Shown here piece after piece: positions 10,049 through 20,181 of a stretch of DNA of 64,000 nucleotides. The number at the start of each line of letters is the position of its first letter. Within the stretch, counting starts at the first letter, position 1. Source of the stretch: Atherix ibis (taxonomy: Eukaryota > Arthropoda > Insecta > Diptera > Athericidae); the NCBI GenBank assembly GCA_958298945.1, contig OY282609.1, positions 32,585,212-32,649,211 on the forward strand. The letters are read 5' to 3'. The position numbers were made by a program, and so were the translations under genes. The notes beneath the pieces are model-generated. The model was not told where the DNA came from, ran no database searches, and saw nothing but the letters and a program-made list of their open reading frames with translations.

Positions 10049-12170
10049 TTAAGCTAATCGATGTGTGTTAGCTGATATTTTTTAAAAATAAATCTGCTTG
10101 TTACTTGTAGTAGTTGTAGATATCTAACTAATTAAAGTTTTGTTCATTAAATTCAATTGATTTTTAATGGAATTTGTAAAACTTATAATAGCAGCAACAA
10201 TAGCACTCCAATGTGCGACGTGCGACAGAAAAGTAATGCAACTTTTGATATTGAGTACAGTTCATGTGAGAGAAATTTGTACGAAGTCGTCTATGATAAT
10301 AAACTGATAATTTCAATTTTCTTGTAAGTACGAGTGCGTTGTATTCAAACTATAATAACCGATTGTGTAGTTAGACCGTCGTGTGCTGATCTGACTCTTC
10401 TTATTCAAACCAAAGCCTATAAATACTCTTTTCGGGCTATCATTCATATTCAGTTTGTGAAGAGATTTTCTGCAAATCTTCGAATATAAGTAAAAAAATT
10501 ATCTTTTTTTTCAAATTATTAAGATCAACCAAAATAAAGAGCGCATTCACATGGTTATTATTGCTGTTATAATTTTAATAATAGTACATTTTTTGTCATC
10601 TTAGAATTTTACTTAAAAAAATTTATATTTTATTTCAAAATAATACCATTAATAATTTTGTGCAATAATAAATATTCTTAACTGCAATTAAAATTCTATA
10701 CAGAACTACATATTCACATTTAAAGGATATAAGAAAATAGAAATAAAAATGCGAGTAAATATGAGAAAAAAATACAAAAAAAATTACAAAAAAAGAAAAA
10801 TATTTTACGAGAATTTATTTCTTAAAAAGTAACTCCTAAATTTCTTATTAAAGATCATAAAGTCAAAAGAATCTTAATGTTATTATTGCTTTTCACCACA
10901 AATAACTGCAACAATCAATCATCCGCAATTTATTAAATAATGAAAACGAACACTTGTAGTGTAGGTCAGTGAATATCTACGCTTTCCATGGTGTTCAGAT
11001 TAAATTAGGAAATGGCAGGGAACAATTTATGCCGTTACGAATTGTATGAAATCGACTTCACTTACCTGTCGATATTAATTCATAAGTAGCCTCAGTAATA
11101 TATTGACACGTGACACAGTATATTAATTTTATTATGGGATATTTGTATTGTATCAAAAAGGAAAATCATCTTTGTATTAATCTTTAATAAAACTTGAAAT
11201 TCTTCGATTTATCTGTGCGCATTACTTTAAGAATTATTTTTAGACAAATTGGAAAAGCATATTTTAGTTCATTTTTTTAAAAAAAAAACGTATTCTCGAA
11301 GTGCGATGAAAATTATATTAAATTTAACTTTAAATTTACAAATGGAATTTGAGCGCAAATACGTTCCAACAAAACGGAGTCGTGAAGGAAGGTTCAGGTC
11401 ATCGGCTTAACGAAAGTAATAAATTATATAACTAAAAGAGAAAGTTCATGTTAAGATGAATAATTTTAATTTTTTAGGTTTTAGTTAGGTTTTTTTTAAG
11501 TTTACGAAATGTAGAAGCACGGAACACAATTTCAATGTAATTATTAGTATTAATTTACACCCTTGCACTGTTGTCATAGATTGATAATTAACAATAATTA
11601 TTATATTGTACAAGTTATGTTTAGACAAAATATATTACTTGAGTTTAACTGACGCCTCTCTATTAAATTTGGTAACGACAATCAAGCTGGTTGCTGACAA
11701 TCTACAAGTCGTTAATTAGATTTAACACACTCGTCTAAACCTTACAACAGTTTTAAGAAATATTGATTCTATGAATAATCTCATATAGATGTTGGGGGCT
11801 AATTCATTTATTTAATGTGTTATTCATATTATAATCTTCAATTTACTTAGAAAAGTTATCCTGTACTAATTATTGTTTTTTATTGTAAACACTACTTTTA
11901 AATATAGTGGAATAAAATATCGCCATAATATTATTTCTTAATCTAGTACATTCTTGTACTTAAAAATTGAATGTATATTTTGACAGAACTGTCTGTCTTT
12001 ATTGAGAAAAAAAAATAAAATAATACAGTACACCGTCCGGTTGTATTTTAAAACAATTGAATAACGTATATATAAACACGGTTTATATAATTTTTATAGA
12101 AAGGAGAAGTAAAATTTCAAACTGAATTATATTTTTTTATGTGTAATGATTGAATATAGATATAGTTGAA
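10049..12170. other. Non-coding upstream region of Spf45
   Basis: No coding exon is supported. A TATAAATA (10418-10425) with an initiator-like TCAGTT about 34 bp downstream looks like an insect core promoter but leads to no visible open frame. GACAGAAAAGTAATGCAAC near 10225 resembles the start of the mariner at 34.3 kb and may be a TIR fragment. The last few hundred bases should hold the Spf45 promoter and 5' UTR. Confidence 0.5.
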
Positions 12171-13699
12171 ATGGATTTATACGATGATCTTGATACCAAA
12201 CAACGGGCCGGCCAGATAGACGGATGGTCTTCTGGAATAAAAATGCTACAAACGCAATTGGCAATAAAAAAAGCCACATTGCCTGCTCCAAGACGGGATA
12301 TACCAAAGCGTACAACTGTTTGTATAAAAATATATACAAATGCGTAAAATTGAAAAAAATTTATTACATGATACCACCAATTATCAATATTTTGTAGATT
12401 CTCACACCGATACTAAAATTGAAACCGAAACTGAAGGAGACCGATGATAATGAGACACCTCGAATAATAGAGCCAGTGTTTAAACCAAAAATTATAACAA
12501 CTATAGCACAGCCAATAGTGCCAGCTGCTGATGTGAAAGTGAGTGATTATGATTGGGAAGTTAATGATGAATACGATCCGTTGTGGCCGAACGAATATGA
12601 AAAACTGGTAAAAGATAAACGCGAGAAGGAACTAGATAAACGGGATAGTCGCAGTAAAGAAGATCGAGAGAGGAAACGACGTGGAAGTAGATTTGGTGGA
12701 TCTGGAGATGATTCGCCGCCAGCGAATAAATACTCCGGGTTTGGCGGCAGGACAAATGATGAAGATTCGTATGCACGTTCACCGCCTACAACTAGTGGAT
12801 CGAGTCGTGGTAGTGGAGCAGCTATTGCTCCACCACCTTCATTACAGGAGGAAATCAGTTTAACCGTTGGCAATCCTAGTGAAAAGTGAGAATGTGAAAT
12901 TCGTCTAAAGCAATCGGTGTACTTATTTTGATATTGTTTTAACACTTCATTTTCAGTTCATCTAATGTTACAATACCATATGGCGCAAGTTCAGTAGCAG
13001 CAAAAATAATGGCCAAATACGGTTTCAAAGATGGGCAAGGGTTGGGAAAACAGGAACAAGGTATGTCAATGGCACTACAAGTGGAAAAAACATCAAAACG
13101 TGGAGGCAGAATTATTCACGAAAAAGAACTTATAATGCCACCACCTACGGCAGTGCCTAGTCCACCACCACCAGCTGTACCTGCACCTCCACCTCCACCT
13201 GCTCCAGCAGATACAAATGCATCTAAATTAGAACTAAGTATAACGGAAATTATGAAATCACCTAGTAAAGTCGTATTGCTTCGAGTATGTTTGACTAATG
13301 CTTTATTTTTAAATTTTCTCAGTAATTTTATTTTTTGTATATTATTATCAGAATATGGTTGGACCTGGTGATGTTGATAACGAACTTGAACCGGAAGTAA
13401 AAGATGAATGCAACACAAAATATGGCGAAGTTGTTTCTGTGATCATTCATGAAGTTTCTGGTGTTTGTCCTGAAGATGCTGTACGCATATTTGTCGAATT
13501 CAAAAGAATTGAAAGTGCCATTAAAGGTAACAACAAAATAAGGTGTAATTTTAAATTTGGTACTTTTATAAGAATAAAAAATCTTTAATATCTTTCAAAA
13601 GCTGTTGTTGACTTAAATGGCCGTTTCTTTGGTGGGCGACAAGTTCGTGCAGGATTTTATAATTTCGATAGATTTAAATCTCTACAATTAATAGATTAA
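12171..13699 (+). CDS. Spf45: Splicing factor 45 (SPF45/RBM17), complete, five exons
   Basis: The coding sequence is 12171-12317, 12398-12885, 12957-13284, 13352-13526 and 13602-13699. All introns are GT-AG and frames join exactly (1236 nt, 411 aa; human RBM17 is about 400). The N-terminus MDLYDDLDTK...GWSSGIKMLQTQ and the block RTT-ILTPILKLK are SPF45 signatures. The middle is charged and low-complexity (DDSPPANKY and others). Exon 3 carries the G-patch (AAKIMAKYGFKDGQGLGKQE) and then a proline-rich stretch. Exons 3-5 carry the C-terminal UHM/RRM: LLRNMVGPGDVD (RNP2-like), EVKDECNTKYGEV, and GRFFGGRQVRAGFYNFDRF (RNP1-like with the R-x-F loop that binds ULM peptides). The protein is nuclear and acts in 3' splice-site choice with U2AF and SF3B1 (family knowledge). 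AATAAA lies near 13728. Confidence 0.96.
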
Positions 13700-14365
13700 G
13701 AAATATTGAATTTTGAATATCAAGGAAAATAAAAATTAATTTGGATTTTTGCATTTTTATTATTTTTGAAATATTATTATCACAGGTGTGCGAATATTTT
13801 TGTTGTAATTAAGTATTAGAATTTAAGATACGGAAGTGTGTATGTGTTGTGTTAATTGAATATTAATTTATTCATATAGATTAAAATGCGTTTTTCTTAA
13901 AGAAAATTTCTCATTCAACATGTGACCGTAGTGTATGTATTTCTTCGATTTTTCTAAGTGAACAAATGTTTTAAGTCTGACAAAAATCGTTCTAGAATTT
14001 GGTTCTGAAGTCTAACATTTTATTTTAAAAGAAGAATGGGCTTTGGTGGTGAATTTTTTTTCGTTTAAAATATGACTTTAATTTCTCGGATATAAAAATC
14101 AATACAAGACAATATCGTTTATTAACTTCTTTGCGTGTCAATTTTTTAATAACACTTTTCGTAACCATAGAAGCATATATTATTCCTCAGTTGCTTATTG
14201 TTTTTAGATTTCCCCTTTTCTATAAAATTACACTTTGATTATTGTCTTTGTGGAAATATTTTTAATGTATAACGTGGAAGATCTGGATTGGAAAAATTAA
14301 AGAGGCACCACACTTTTGTTAGTGCTACAGCGACTTAATGAGAATAAATTTAAAGAAAATTATTG
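13700..14365. other. 3' UTR of Spf45 and AT-rich flank
   Basis: The poly(A) signal AATAAAA lies about 30 bp after the Spf45 stop. Beyond it no gene or terminal repeat is seen until the mariner at 14368. Confidence 0.55.
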
Positions 14366-14367
14366 TA

Positions 14368-14895
14368 TTGGGTCGTTCGGAAAGTAATTTCGTTTTTTCC
14401 CAATAGAGGACTTAGTTGTATTTTTTCACACTTAAGCCGCATTATCATATGTATTTTGACAGTTGACATAGCAAAGCTTACTTGTGAAAAAATTCGATTG
14501 GTTTTGCATAGTAGTTTTTGGTTGATGCCTTTTTAAGTATGGAAAGTGAAAAACAGTATTTTCGGCATATTTTACTTTTTTACTATAGAAAAGATAAAAA
14601 TGCTGTTCAAGCAAGAAAAAAATTATCCAATATGTATGGAGAAGATGTTTTAAGTGAAGATGCACCACGTTCTGGAAGGTCAGTTGAAGCTGATGAACAC
14701 ACAATAAAGGCATTGTGGGATTAAATTTATCGAATTCGACCGTTTATGATCATTTGAAACGGATAGGTTTAATCTCATAGCTCGACATATGGGTTCCTCA
14801 TCTTCTTACGTTGCTTCTCAAACGCCAATAAAATGATCCATTTTTGAAGCGTATCATCACTGGGAACAAGAAATGGGTTGTCTACAACAATGATT
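14368..14895 (+). mobile_element. SETMAR/Hsmar1-like mariner, 3'-truncated
   Basis: The element starts TTGGGTCGTTCGGAAAG after a TA. Plus-strand translation gives the N-terminal HTH: MESEKQYFRHILLFYYRKDK, then NAVQARKKLSNMYGEDVLSE and RSGRSVEADEH. A shifted frame continues with SSVYDHLKRIGLIS, DIWVPHLLTLLLKRQ, NDPFLKRIITG and KKWVVYNN. Similarity ends near 14895, so the catalytic domain and 3' TIR are lost. The 5' TIR resembles the start of the remnant at 55.65 kb, so both probably belong to one family. Confidence 0.75.
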
Positions 14896-15195
14896 GAAAT
14901 CAAACTTATTTCCTTCCACTCCCTTAATATATTTTTAAAGATAAATGTTGCAAAAACCATTTATCTGAATTTGAATTTTGTTGTACGTGCCTTATAGTTG
15001 ACTGTTGTTGATTCAATGATAATAATTTAAAAAAAAATTCCGGATTTTTATAACTACCAACTCCATGAATATTACTTACAGTTGTAATTCAGCTAAAATT
15101 TTTAAATAATATAATATTTTAAGCGACATTTTTTGTATTATTGAGTATAGTTGGTTTTTTTTTCATCTTACAAATAGTTTATTTTGAAAGACTTA
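14896..15195. other. AT-rich flank; 15191-15195 is the target duplication of element A
   Basis: No coding signal. ACTTA at 15191-15195 recurs at 25391-25395 immediately outside the other LTR. Confidence 0.7.
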
Positions 15196-15376
15196 TGTAA
15201 TATATTAGACTTATTTATTTATGTATAATTCTTATGATTTATATAGAGACATGTAAACTGCATGACGGTGTCTACATGACTGACTCATCCATTGCTGTGT
15301 GGCATTGATGTGTGTGAAACATCACGCCACCCGGTTTATAGTCATGGCTGGGTGTACAATATCTCGATATACTACA
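15196..15376 (-). repeat. 3' LTR of element A
   Basis: 181 bp, starting TGTAATATATTAG and ending ATATACTACA on the plus strand (TG...CA). Every base agrees with the copy at 25210-25390. The polypurine tract of A lies directly beside it at 15377-15387. Confidence 0.95.
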
Positions 15377-15399
15377 CTCTTCCCCGCTTAGCCTGAACC

Positions 15400-16789
15400 C
15401 TACATATTCATTCTGTTGAGGGGTTTTCGAACTCGAGGCTCCCTTTGGTTTACGTTTAAACCTGGATCCGGTTCGTACTTGATTCTGGGTCTGCCTTTCT
15501 TGGGTGTCGGCTGGATTTCCCTTGGATGATTGCCATCTTGTTGTACTTCTTGTTGGAATGCGGTTGGTTCTTCAACTACTCCTTTTGAGTCTTCTGTTGC
15601 TTTCTCTAGGTTCGATTCAGACATGATTGGCTCCTCCATTGTGTCAGGCTCTTCTTCATATTCGTTTGCCCCTTCCTGTTCCAGGAGTACTCTTGTAGCT
15701 GCTTCGTAGAATTGACCCGATTTGCGCATCTGATCGTCACCTCTTTTCCATCTAAGATTTGGTTGAAAGTCGGGTTTACATATGTATGTCTTTTCCCCCA
15801 TTACTTCCTCCACAGTTGCTGGTTGCCAACCTGGCTTCATAGGATTCTTATAATCCCGAGCTATCACCCTTTCTCCTTTTGAGAATGTGACATCTCTGTG
15901 TCCTCTGAAATACTGTATTTGCTTTTGGATTCTTTCTGCTGTTTTTGGTATTTTTAGCAAATCTAATCTACTTCTTAAGCTTCTGCCCAAAAATTTGTTC
16001 GCTGGTGATTCGCCCGTTGTTAGGTGTGGTGCGTTTCTGTAGGCGAATAAGTACTTGCTGATTAGATTATTTGCGCTGTCGTGAGCCTTGTTATCTTTTA
16101 ATGCTTTTTCTAAGCCTTTTTTAAAAGATTTCACTCCGTTCTCAGCTAATCCATTTGTTTGTGGATGGTATGGCGGACCCGTTTTGTGCAAAATTCCGTT
16201 CATTTTGCAGAATCTTTCGAATTCTTCTGACACCAGCTGTGCTCCATTATCTGAGATTAGTGTGTCCGGTATACCATATCTTGCGAATATTTTCCTCAGT
16301 TTTTCGATCGTATTTGTCGAATCTGTTTTTGTCATGTGGACAATTTCTGGCCATCTGGAGTATGCATCTATCAGTATCAGATACATCCTGCCCCTGTGTG
16401 GTCCTAGAAAGTCTATGTGCACCCTTTCGAACACATATTTGCTGTCAGGAAACTTCTTTAATCCTGATTTTTCCGGACTGCTGGATTCTGTCAGACATGC
16501 CATGCAACCTTTTGCATAGCCTTCTATGTCTTTGTCCAACTTTGGCCACCAAAAATATTGTCGAGCGATCGCCTTCATTTTGCTGATGCCCATGTGACCT
16601 CCGTGTATTTCTTTCAGCAATATTTGCTTGCAGTTCTCCGGTATCATTACTCGGTATCCCCACATTAGCACATTTTTTTCTATGAAGATTTCATCCTTTC
16701 TTTGTGCGAAAGGCCTAATTGACTCCTCAATTTGACTAGGCCATCCGGTTGTCGTGTATAAAAATACCTTGCCCAGTATTGGTAAAAAT
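15400..16789 (-). CDS. Element A Pol: RNase H tail and integrase
   Basis: The coding part lies in a longer open frame (to 16857) whose first residues come from a duplicated insert. It holds the integrase zinc-binding region (KEIHGGHMGISKMKAIARQY ... CMACL) and the catalytic triad: HIDFLGPH (first Asp), LISDNGAQLV (second Asp) and GLAENGVKSFKK (Glu). The region YHPQTNGLAENG is typical of gypsy integrases. A basic, proline-rich C-terminal tail ends at 15400. It would catalyse strand transfer of the cDNA. It appears uninterrupted but is cut off from the rest of Pol by the insertion at 16790-17049. Confidence 0.92.
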
Positions 16790-17049
16790 TGCATACCTGC
16801 CAAATATTGGTAAAATTTCCGAAAAGCCCAATAAATGGCCAAAGCCTCTTTGTGCAAAATTGCGTAATTACCTTCCGCTTTTGTTAGCGTCCTTGATATG
16901 AAGGTGTCACCGATTCACCACCGGGGAATACCCCCACAACTACATAGACAGACAAGTGTGGTGAGATTGGGCTCGAGAACGACACGGCAGTCGAAGAACG
17001 TACGTGAACGAGAACAGGTGAACAACTATTTTTGTACGCTACATTAAAT
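16790..17049. repeat. 260-bp displaced duplicate of the element A/B junction
   Basis: This segment repeats 17339-17598 in direct orientation at a constant offset of 549 bp. It contains A's RNase H codons (HKEALAIYWAFRKFYQYLAG), the AAGG target site and the first 145 bp of B's LTR. I count three differences, all in the LTR part. On both sides the sequence is element A (integrase-side LPILGK and RNase H-side LEKI), so this is an insertion of a copied segment and not a simple tandem duplication. Confidence 0.92.
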
Positions 17050-17453
17050 CTTTTCTAGTTTCTCTCTCGCTAAGTCTTCTGACCTTAGCGGTAGCTGGTC
17101 TTCCACCATGAAATGTAGATAGTCCTCTTCCTCTTGAACTAAATCTCTTTTATTTCTGGGTAGACGCGATAATGTGTTGGCTGGCTCATTGTTCTTGCCT
17201 TTTATGTGCTCTATCTGGTAGTCAAATCCACTCATAAACAAAGCCCATCTTTGCAACCTTCCTGCTGCCATCTGTGGTATGCCTTTATGCTCGCCAAAAA
17301 TCGTTATCAAAGGCCTGTGGTCGGTGCATAACTTGAAATGCATACCTGCCAAATATTGGTAAAATTTCCGAAAAGCCCAATAAATGGCCAAAGCCTCTTT
17401 GTGCAAAATTGCGTAATTACCTTCCGCTTTTGTTAGCGTCCTTGATATGAAGG
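17050..17453 (-). CDS. Element A Pol: RNase H fragment
   Basis: The minus-strand reading continues from the RNase H part at 22601. It runs FISRTLTKAEGNYAILHKEA, then FRKFYQYLAGMHFKLCTDHR (RNase H Asp), WALFMSGFDYQIEHIKGKNN (gypsy RNase H end), and the connection domain to LEKI. It is open from 17406. At 17049/17050 it meets the duplicated insert and a stop follows. At 17450-17453 it meets the AAGG duplicated by element B. Confidence 0.9.
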
Positions 17454-17690
17454 TGTCACCGATTCACCACCGGGGAATACCCCCACAACTACATAGACAG
17501 ACAAGTGTGGTGAGATTGGGCTCGAGAACGACATGGCAGTCGAAGAACGTACGTGAACGAGAACGGGTGAAAAACTATTTTTGTACGCTACATTAAATAA
17601 AGCCGTTGAGCAATATTATTTTATTACTTTAACTGTCGCCTAGTATTTTTATTTATTATTAACGTTCATTCTTATAATTCCATCTTGACA
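17454..17690 (+). repeat. 5' LTR of element B
   Basis: 237 bp starting TGTCACCGATTCACC and ending CATCTTGACA. AATAAA within it (TTAAATAAAGCC, near 17597) is a likely polyadenylation signal. Confidence 0.94.
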
Positions 17691-18264
17691 AAATCAGAAG
17701 TGGGATCGAAGTAAAATAATTAGGCGAGAGTGTAAATTGCATACGATTGCCGGTATTTCGTCGGTAATAGCCTTTAAGTAACGTAACTGTAAATTGAAAA
17801 AAAAAACAATATATTATATTCCTAAAAGTGTGTGTGAATTCGTTCTACGAAGTGGTTGTTGAGATTTGCGTTTGAAAGCGTTCATGGAAAACACATTATT
17901 GTGTTGTATTGAATACGCTTCTCTCTCTTCGTCTTACTTTTCACACATTACCCGCTGGAAGATATAGTACGAAGAAAAAAAAAAAAAAACAAAAAGAAGA
18001 AAATAAAATAGCGATAGTAGCAAAATCATTTCAGTATCCCGTTACGTCTGTGCTGCTCACTACACCTAACACTCACATATATTGACGTTGGCACACAAAC
18101 AGTATAATTTTGTTGCTTATGTGTGTTGTGTGTGGTGAATTTCATATGCGCCTGAGTGAGCGACAAGAAAAGGGGAAATAAAGAGAGATTTTGTGCGCGG
18201 CTATTTTTTTTAAAAAAAAAAAAAAAACTTTGTGTACGTAAGAACGAAACGACAACGAACGAAA

Positions 18265-20181
18265 ATGTCACTTACTGATGTATGGGTGAGAGACTCTGAT
18301 AGTATTTCGGGTGAGGCGGGCGCCGTATCAGCCGCAGCCGCGTCGCCAAAAGCCACAGAACTAACACTAAAATCGCTGCGAATGAAATATCAGTCGTATA
18401 CAGTCAAACAGCTTCAAATTAAATTAAGGGAAGCTGGACTCGGCATTAAAGGGAAAAAATCTGAGTTAGTTTCAAGAATGGTGCATCATGTGTCGGGCAA
18501 TCGTACCGCAACATTGTTGCCAGATGATAATGATGACAACTATAGAACAGCAGAACGCGGATTAAATGCTGACGATGATGAAAATAGTTTACATGAAATT
18601 CCAATAATTTCATCCACGGTGGTTGGTAGACCTAATAGTCGGGTAAATTTTCATAATATCCATTTTACACCGAAAGAAATTATGGATATACTGCCGGACT
18701 TTGACCCAAACGACGAAAAGGGGTTGACCGCATCGGAGTGGATTCGGAGGGTGGAAAAATTAAAATTTTTTTATAGATGGGCAGATTCACTCGTTTTAAT
18801 ATCGATTGGGCCAAAGCTGAAGGGTAATGCTAGATTATGGTATGAACGACTGGAAGATTTATGTACGAACTGGAGTGAATTTGCACAACAATTCAGAGAC
18901 AAATTTACTCCTATAATGAACGATGCCGATGTCCATATGGCGATGATGAACCGGAAACGTAGGGCGAACGAATCAATGTTAGAATACGTTGACGAAATGG
19001 CAAGAATTGGTCTAAAGGGTCATGTAAACGAAAATGCGATCATCAAATATTTTATTCTGGGCATGCGTGATGAGGAGTTGTATTCGGCATTCCAGGGCCA
19101 GAGAATTGAACGTTTAAGCGACTTGAGAGACCGAGTGCAATGGTGCCTGAGTATCCGAAAGTCATCTAATCGAGATGATAAACCGAAACCAGCAGCCACA
19201 ACACAACCAGTTCCAGATAAAATAAAAATCGAACACAAAGAGCAAAAACCGAAGAAAAACAATATCAATAAAACCGATTGCTATAATTGCTACAAATCGG
19301 GACATTTTGCTAGGGATTGTCCCGAGCCATCACGTAGACCGCGGTGCACGAAATGTAATAAAGTTCATCGCAAGGGTGAACCAGTTGAATGTCCTGGACA
19401 AGCGTATGTGGGGGTGATGAATTGTCGACAATTGCCAACAATATACCACAAATTAATATATATCGGTGATTATGAATTGGTTGGTCAGATCGACAGTGGC
19501 AGCCCATGCACATTAATAAGACGACATAATGCGAATCACATTTCTACCGAGCGTATTCCGTGTCGATTATCAATCAGCGGATTTTTGGGAGGAACGTATG
19601 TGGCGACTGAAAAAATAAATGTCGAAATCAAAATTGATGACGTAAAAATCCAAACACAAATGTATATCGTCAACGACAATTGTTCGCCTGAGCCAGTGTT
19701 GATTGGCAGGGACGTGGTAGACTCACCCAGGGTTGGTATGATTAAGGAGAACGGTACTTTAAAAATTTTCATGAACCAACCGGTTAAAGTGGATCACAAA
19801 CTTAAGTCGGACAGGCAGGAGATTAAAGATACAGAATTAGAATGTGGATCATTAAATGATCACGATAAAAGTTTAATTTTGAATTTGGTTAATGAATATA
19901 ATGATCTCTTTCCTGTAGAACTTAAAAATATTGGATTGACTGATCGGGCAGAGATGGAGATTAAACTTGAGCCAGCTAATCCAATTCAGCAAAGGGCTTT
20001 TCGAGTGCCATACGCAAAACTGGAACGAATCAACGAATCAGTACGGGAACTACTCGATAACGATATTGTTGTTCCATCGAAATCTGATTTTGCTAGCCCA
20101 GCATTGTTAGTGGAAAAAAAGAACGGGAAGGATCGACTGTGTTCGGACTCAAGAACGCGCCGACTGAGTTCCAGAAATTGA
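18265..20181 (+). CDS. Element B Gag-protease with start of RT; SAP-like domain at N-terminus
   Basis: I take the ATG at 18265 (AAAATGTC context) rather than 18232. Residues about 45-76 (YTVKQLQIKLREAGLGIKGK, then KSELVSRMV) look like a SAP DNA-binding helix-extended loop-helix, unusual for Gag. A retrotransposon Gag domain follows (about 145-330; WYERLEDL, FRDKFTPIM). Then come a CCHC knuckle CYNCYKSGHFARDC (about 339), a second Cys-rich segment CTKCNKVHRKGEPVEC, and the aspartic protease motif QIDSGSPCTLI (about 408). The start of reverse transcriptase (LVEKKNGKDRLC) comes last. Within that motif the sequence jumps to FGLKNAPTEFQ in another frame. The last residues after DRLC are therefore out-of-frame sequence. 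Confidence 0.92.
   Translation: MSLTDVWVRDSDSISGEAGAVSAAAASPKATELTLKSLRMKYQSYTVKQLQIKLREAGLGIKGKKSELVSRMVHHVSGNRTATLLPDDNDDNYRTAERGLNADDDENSLHEIPIISSTVVGRPNSRVNFHNIHFTPKEIMDILPDFDPNDEKGLTASEWIRRVEKLKFFYRWADSLVLISIGPKLKGNARLWYERLEDLCTNWSEFAQQFRDKFTPIMNDADVHMAMMNRKRRANESMLEYVDEMARIGLKGHVNENAIIKYFILGMRDEELYSAFQGQRIERLSDLRDRVQWCLSIRKSSNRDDKPKPAATTQPVPDKIKIEHKEQKPKKNNINKTDCYNCYKSGHFARDCPEPSRRPRCTKCNKVHRKGEPVECPGQAYVGVMNCRQLPTIYHKLIYIGDYELVGQIDSGSPCTLIRRHNANHISTERIPCRLSISGFLGGTYVATEKINVEIKIDDVKIQTQMYIVNDNCSPEPVLIGRDVVDSPRVGMIKENGTLKIFMNQPVKVDHKLKSDRQEIKDTELECGSLNDHDKSLILNLVNEYNDLFPVELKNIGLTDRAEMEIKLEPANPIQQRAFRVPYAKLERINESVRELLDNDIVVPSKSDFASPALLVEKKNGKDRLCSDSRTRRLSSRN

Noticed and set aside
16088..16586. 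Two 143-codon plus-strand frames
   Set aside because: Antisense shadows of the element A integrase.
17690..18264. Small gene in the A-rich leader of element B
   Set aside because: This is the untranslated leader between LTR and Gag. The only frame there (minus strand) is an artefact of simple sequence.
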